64,000 bases of DNA from an uncultured Ruminococcus sp. (GTDB taxonomy: Bacteria; Bacillota; Clostridia; Oscillospirales; Ruminococcaceae). Under the pieces are notes generated by a model. The model was not told where the DNA came from, made no database searches, and worked only from the letters and a program-made list of their open reading frames with translations. Shown one piece after another: positions 60,348 through 64,000 of this stretch. The stretch is taken from NCBI GenBank assembly GCA_945868475.1, contig CAMBLM010000004.1, positions 1 to 64,000 on the forward strand, read 5' to 3'. A program made the translations under genes and the position numbers. The stretch's first letter is position 1; each line of letters begins with the position of its first letter.

Positions 60348-61124
60348 TTAACCTGTTATCAATTTGAAAGCAAAAATGCCGATGCCAAGCACGATAAGCA
60401 CAATGCCGACCGCGCGGTTGAGCGTCTTAGGCTCTGCCTTGTTTGCAAAAACAGCGGCTATCCTTGCCCATAAGAGTGTGCTTAAAATGCAGAATATAAG
60501 CGCCCAGATATCGGGTGCGCCGCCGAGTGCAAAGTGGCTTAGCGAACCCGTCAGTGCCGTAAAAGTCATAATAAAAACGCTCGTACCGACTGCGGTTTTA
60601 AGCTCATATCCAAGCACGGAGGTGAGTATCAGGAGCATCATCATTCCGCCGCCTGCGCCGACAAATCCGCAGATAAAGCCGATGAGCATTCCGCATACGA
60701 TCGACTGGACAACGCGCTTCTTCGGGTCGGTCTGCGCCATTTTTTCCTTTGTCGTCATAACAGGCTTCACAAGGAATTTTATTCCGAGGAAAGTCGTCAT
60801 TATCAGTGAAAAATTGCCCATAGTGCCACTCGGTACAAGGCTTGAAATATAACTTCCGACCATAGTGAACACAAGCACTGTGACCATCATGATAAGACCG
60901 TTGCGAATATCAAGGTTCTTGTTTTTGCCGTAGGTGTAAGCGGAAACTGCGCTTGCAAGAACGTCCGAAGCAAGGGCGATGCCGACCGCCATATAAGGGT
61001 CCATTCCGAGAAAAGCAACGAGCATAGGCGTGATAACGGCAGCCGCGCTCATTCCTGCGAAGCCCGTTCCAAGACCTGCACCGATGCCTGCGATAAAACA
61101 GATAATAAATTTGTAAAGAATGAT
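60348..61124 (-). CDS. TauE/SafE family sulfite exporter-like protein
   Basis: Membrane protein of 258 residues with eight helices in two repeats: FIAGIGAGLGTGFAGMSAAAVITPML and, after the middle, GMLIGFICGFVGAGGGMMMLL, the family signature. Exports sulfite, sulfonates or related anions in characterised members; the substrate here is unknown. No ATG, GTG or TTG with a ribosome site precedes the first helix. The promoter at 61174-61202 puts transcription near 61167, after the TTG at 61172. The only Shine-Dalgarno, AAAAGGAAG, points to ATC at 61124 or ATT at 61121. A GTG at 61160 lies only ~7 bases from the predicted mRNA end. Confidence 0.85.
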   Translation of the reverse strand: MILYKFIICFIAGIGAGLGTGFAGMSAAAVITPMLVAFLGMDPYMAVGIALASDVLASAVSAYTYGKNKNLDIRNGLIMMVTVLVFTMVGSYISSLVPSGTMGNFSLIMTTFLGIKFLVKPVMTTKEKMAQTDPKKRVVQSIVCGMLIGFICGFVGAGGGMMMLLILTSVLGYELKTAVGTSVFIMTFTALTGSLSHFALGGAPDIWALIFCILSTLLWARIAAVFANKAEPKTLNRAVGIVLIVLGIGIFAFKLITG

Positions 61125-61173
61125 AAAAACTTCCTTTTCGATATATTTACCCGTGCACACATTTTTCAGCAAT

Positions 61174-61202
61174 ATTATACCTTAATCGGCGTTTTTTGTC
61201 AA
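61174..61202 (-). promoter_or_regulatory. SigA-type promoter of the TauE/SafE-ybaK run
   Basis: Minus strand TTGACA (61202-61197), 17-base spacer, TATAAT (61179-61174); both boxes are perfect consensus. Confidence 0.85.
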
Positions 61203-61217
61203 GACTGAATTAATTTA

Positions 61218-61317
61218 TACTTAACACCAATTAAAAACTATACAAAAAATCAAGCCAAAACTCTGATATATGGTTTTGGCGCAGATTTTTTGTCTATAGT
61301 TTTATTGGTGTTTAGTA
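61218..61317 (+). mobile_element. 100-bp MITE-like element, type 1, copy 6
   Basis: TACTTAACACCAAT ... ATTGGTGTTTAGTA, exactly 100 bases, TTA at 61215-61217 and 61318-61320. It lies just upstream of the -35 of the TauE/SafE promoter. Confidence 0.85.
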
Positions 61318-61318
61318 T

Positions 61319-61739
61319 TAATGCGTAATTCGTAATACGTAATGCGTAATTATTATGCTCCGCAAATTTTTTGAATTCCATAGGGGTGGATTCTATATCC
61401 GCCCGTTCGCAATTGCTGTTTTGTACCCATAAATACTTTAGGTGACGGGTCGCCCGTCCAGAATCACGCCAGCGATTTTACGACGCATATTTTTTCTGTA
61501 ATCATTTGTCACATAAACCAAAACAACCCTGCTTCATTGGCAAAAAAGCCATTAAAACAGGGGTGTTCATTTATTGTATAAACGCCTTGCGGCGCGGGGC
61601 GGGCAACCCATCCCCTACATCTTATGTCCGTTTTACACTAAAATTCGGCGTATTGGTCTGGCGGATATGGAATCCGCCCCTACGGAAATTGGGTTCTCAG
61701 CGTAAATTTGCGGAGCAAAACTAATTCCGAATTCCGCAT
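61319..61739. repeat. Composite palindromic cassette 4
   Basis: GCGTAAT heptads at the left (61321-61353); TAGGGGTGGATTCTATATCC and GGTGACGGGTCGCCCGTCC blocks; a central hairpin AACAACCCTGCTTC / TTAAAACAGGGGTGTT (61522-61567) followed by CATTTATTGTATAAACGCC; TTGCGGCGCGGGGCGGGC and CTGGCGGATATGGAATCCGC blocks; CGGAATT heptads at the right, touching the CPBP gene stop. No gene between 61203 and 61739. Confidence 0.72.
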
Positions 61740-62735
61740 TTATAAAGCCGCTTCCACCGACCCAACAATATCATATATATAAAGTCCCGTCACAATAATC
61801 ACCCATATCGAAGTAAGTATTATCGGCAGTGTGCGCTTTTTATGATACTCAGTGTAGGGCGGAAGCTTAGCTTTTTCGCCGCTTCTCTTATAAAGCCATA
61901 TCCCGAGAACGCCGAGCAGTATCTCGACTGCATAGACCGCTAAAAATGATACGTTTTCAATTTCTTCGCCAAGCAGACCGATAACATCGCTCACGCTCAT
62001 CATTCCGTTTATCGCAATATGACATACGATCGATGGTATGAGCGAATCCGTTTTTACCGTTATATATCCGAAATAAAGTCCTATCACCGTCGCCATAACG
62101 AACTGATACGGATTTCCGTGCATAAGTCCGAACATCACCGCTGAGAAAACTATCCCGAACCGCGCGCTCACCCTTGAAGTCTGCTTCAGCACAACGCCGC
62201 GGAAGAACATCTCTTCCGCTATCGGCGCAGCTATGACCGATGATATAACATCTATCAGAACAGTTGCGGCATCATTTTTCGTTTCATAATCGAACGAAGT
62301 AACTTCGTACCCGGTGTTGTAAAGAATGAAGTCAACGACATACTCCAGTGCTATTCCAACGGCATGGAACGCAAATGCCATAAGGATACATCGTCCCAAC
62401 ATTCCGAACGTCACGCCGCGCGTGTTGAACATCGCTCTGCTGTTTACCCTGTTCACAGCATTGAACGCGAAGAACATTATCACCGAGCCGAGAACAGGCG
62501 CAAAGTACATCGCGAATTCTTCCGCCCAGCCGACTATCTCCAGTCCCGTTTCGGGGTTGGTTTCCTCGGTGATGAACGGCGTGAGCAGAACCGTGAGCAG
62601 AAAATACATCACATACAGCAGAACATACTGTAAAACCATCGCGCCGCCGACTTTGTTGTATAGCTTGCGGAGCTTTTTGCGCTCCGCACGGTCGGGGGCG
62701 ATATCTCTGTCAAGAATTACGTCATTTTCCGTCAT
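61740..62735 (-). CDS. CPBP family intramembrane glutamic endopeptidase
   Basis: Membrane protease of the Rce1/CAAX-like family, 331 residues with about eight helices. Catalytic motifs: EEMFFRG (PIAEEMFFRGVVLK, near residue 170), FGLMHGNPYQF with the active-site His, and CHIAINGMM near residue 238. Substrate unknown; members act in protein maturation or bacteriocin immunity. It starts 2 bases after lexA stops, so it belongs to the murC-lexA-CPBP run. Its stop is followed by CGGAATT heptads. Confidence 0.88.
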   Translation of the reverse strand: MTENDVILDRDIAPDRAERKKLRKLYNKVGGAMVLQYVLLYVMYFLLTVLLTPFITEETNPETGLEIVGWAEEFAMYFAPVLGSVIMFFAFNAVNRVNSRAMFNTRGVTFGMLGRCILMAFAFHAVGIALEYVVDFILYNTGYEVTSFDYETKNDAATVLIDVISSVIAAPIAEEMFFRGVVLKQTSRVSARFGIVFSAVMFGLMHGNPYQFVMATVIGLYFGYITVKTDSLIPSIVCHIAINGMMSVSDVIGLLGEEIENVSFLAVYAVEILLGVLGIWLYKRSGEKAKLPPYTEYHKKRTLPIILTSIWVIIVTGLYIYDIVGSVEAAL

Positions 62736-62737
62736 CT

Positions 62738-63316
62738 TTATAAGTACCTCATTACGGCAACAACTCTGCCGATTATCTCGCAGTTATCAACAATTATTGG
62801 ATCCATTGTGTCGTTCTCGGGCTGTAAACGGTAGTGTCCGTTTTCCTTGTAGAAAGTCTTTACGGTCGCTTCTTCGCCGTTGACGAGAGCTGCAACAATC
62901 TCGCCGTTGTACGCGGATGAGCATTTTTCAACAACAACGATATCACCGTCAAGAATTGCAGCATTTATCATGCTTTCGCCCCTTACTTTGAGCGCGAAAA
63001 GCTCTCCGCTGTAGCTTTTTTCCTCGTGGAAATTGATGTATTCGGTGATATCCTGAACTGCCGTGATAGGCTGACCTGCTGTTATAGTTCCGACAAGAGG
63101 GATCTTTGATGCTCCCCTGCCTGCAAGCTTAATCGCTCTGTTGCAGCCGTCCACCTTTTCGAGATAACCCTCCGCAACGAGCGTGTTCACATATCTCGCC
63201 GCTGTCGAGGTCGAGCGGATATCAAGAGCAGCGCAAATTTCTCTTATTGATGGTGCGATGCCGTTTTCGACCCTCTCCTTGACGAAATCAAAAACTCTTT
63301 TTTCCTTATCGTTCAT
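62738..63316 (-). CDS. lexA: LexA repressor
   Basis: SOS repressor and self-cleaving protease, 192 residues. N-terminal winged helix (RVFDFVKERVENGIAPSIREICAALDIRSTSTAARYVNTL), cleavage site Ala-Gly in GTITAGQPITA near residue 80, catalytic Ser in VRGESMINAAILDGD (near 115) and Lys in GEEATVKTF (near 150). Encoded 1-2 bases after murC and before the CPBP gene, so it is co-transcribed with murC and probably lacks a dedicated promoter in this window; RBS AAAAGGAG. Confidence 0.95.
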   Translation of the reverse strand: MNDKEKRVFDFVKERVENGIAPSIREICAALDIRSTSTAARYVNTLVAEGYLEKVDGCNRAIKLAGRGASKIPLVGTITAGQPITAVQDITEYINFHEEKSYSGELFALKVRGESMINAAILDGDIVVVEKCSSAYNGEIVAALVNGEEATVKTFYKENGHYRLQPENDTMDPIIVDNCEIIGRVVAVMRYL

Positions 63317-63317
63317 T

Positions 63318-64000
63318 TTACTGCTCCTTTTCTTTCAACTTTTTCAGTATCAAACGCGCCAGCTTGTTTACGTCACCGCAGCCGAGAGTTACAACAAGGT
63401 CGCCCGTATGCGCATTTTCCGCAACATAATCAGCGCAAAGCTCAAAGTTCCTGTCATGTTCTTCCTCGTCGAACCACTTTGCGCCGTCTATCTTTTCGCC
63501 GAGCGCGCTCGTGTGTATGCCGTAGGTGTTCTTTTCGCGCGAACCCATTATAGAGGTGAGCACTACCTTGTCTGCAATGGAAAGTGCCTTTGCAAAGTCG
63601 TCCGTCAGCATTGCCGTGCGTGAGAATGTAAACGGCTGATGCACCGCCCATACACGCTTGTAGCCAAGTCCCTTTGCGGCTTTGAGCGTGACAGCAATTT
63701 CAGCAGGGTGATGACCGTAATCGTCAACTACCGTCACACCGCCGACCTCGCCGTATTTCTCAAAACGCCTCTGCGAACCGTGAAAATCGGAAAGTCCTAT
63801 GCGAACATCTTCTGCCGTTGCGCCCTCGTATATCGAAGCCGCCGCAGCCGCAACTGCGTTAAGAACATTGTGTTCACCCGGAACGTGAATGGTTATCTCA
63901 CCGAGCTTTTCACCCTTGTACATAAGGTCAAAAGCCGTTTCAAGTCCGCTTATGTGACGGATATTTTCGGGATAGTAATCGCAGCTTTTATCCTTGCCGA
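63318..64000 (-). CDS. murC: UDP-N-acetylmuramate--L-alanine ligase (3' part)
   Basis: Adds L-Ala to UDP-MurNAc in peptidoglycan synthesis. Only the C-terminal ~227 residues lie in the window; the frame is open to its edge. Seen: the middle-domain end IHVPGEHNVLNAVAAAAASI, GSQRRFEKYGEVGGVTVVDDYGHHPAEI, and the C-terminal ligase domain WAVHQPFTFSRTAML. GHHPAEI and the preceding block are typical of MurC. Upstream of lexA. Confidence 0.93.
   Translation of the reverse strand, partial: GKDKSCDYYPENIRHISGLETAFDLMYKGEKLGEITIHVPGEHNVLNAVAAAAASIYEGATAEDVRIGLSDFHGSQRRFEKYGEVGGVTVVDDYGHHPAEIAVTLKAAKGLGYKRVWAVHQPFTFSRTAMLTDDFAKALSIADKVVLTSIMGSREKNTYGIHTSALGEKIDGAKWFDEEEHDRNFELCADYVAENAHTGDLVVTLGCGDVNKLARLILKKLKEKEQ

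Overview
The window reads as chromosomal DNA from a spore-forming, strictly fermentative member of the Firmicutes (class Clostridia, most like the Oscillospiraceae / Ruminococcus group). The basis is gene content: spoIIE, a CIRCE-controlled htpG, the bifurcating transhydrogenase NfnAB, a PPi-type phosphofructokinase, the GlgC/GlgD glycogen pair, a YtrA-type GntR/ABC operon and SigA promoters of the form TTGACA-N17-TATAAT. No prophage, CRISPR array or intact insertion sequence is visible. The family assignment is inference; the genes are mostly housekeeping.

Layout. 0-3.4 kb: GGDEF protein, tRNA-Ser(GGA), aldo/keto reductase with a structured leader, xpt. 3.6-7.2 kb: EF-G-like GTPase, an exported protein, a DUF3783 protein. 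7.5-15 kb: nfnAB, a Ca2+-type P-ATPase, a small type I toxin-antitoxin locus, htpG. 15.3-22.3 kb: GNAT, tRNA-Ser(CGA), CmpB-like membrane protein, ktrB, a tRNA methyltransferase, prfB, ttcA-like, a second exported protein. 23-29 kb: gltB-gltD. 29.4-32.5 kb: PPi-PFK and pyruvate kinase, divergent. 32.7-40.6 kb, minus strand: FapA-like, aldose epimerase, GH25; then rsmD-coaD-coiled coil-pncA-pncB. 40.8-43.5 kb: GntR/ABC operon. 43.5-50.6 kb: a YiiX-like hydrolase and glgBCDA. 50.9-56.7 kb: spoIIE, a kinase-GNAT pseudogene broken by a small element, an ECF sigma and its probable anti-sigma. 56.7-64 kb, minus strand: OPT transporter, PqqD-like, DUF3592-like, YbaK, TauE/SafE, CPBP protease, lexA and the 3' part of murC.

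Working together: GltBD and NfnAB link nitrogen assimilation to NADPH and ferredoxin balance. PPi-PFK and Pyk form a PPi-sparing glycolysis that can feed the complete glycogen synthesis operon. PncA and PncB with CoaD cover NAD salvage and CoA synthesis.

The most unusual content lies between the genes. (1) Non-coding palindromic elements of at least three related types (about 100, 117-135 and 60-208 bp) share TACTRA-like ends. Most are flanked by TTA direct repeats. They are inserted in a terminator loop, inside one another, and three times exactly at a TAA stop codon. (2) Heptad repeats (GCGTAAT/TCGTAAT or CGGAATT/CGGAATG) sit just after the stop codons of about twelve genes, always in the same orientation relative to the gene. 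(3) Four larger composite palindromic cassettes carry a covarying central hairpin. (4) A 28-residue hydrophobic toxin gene lies opposite a strong antisense promoter and terminator. (5) Two genes appear to lack any canonical start codon, and two others have their Shine-Dalgarno separated from the start by a hairpin.
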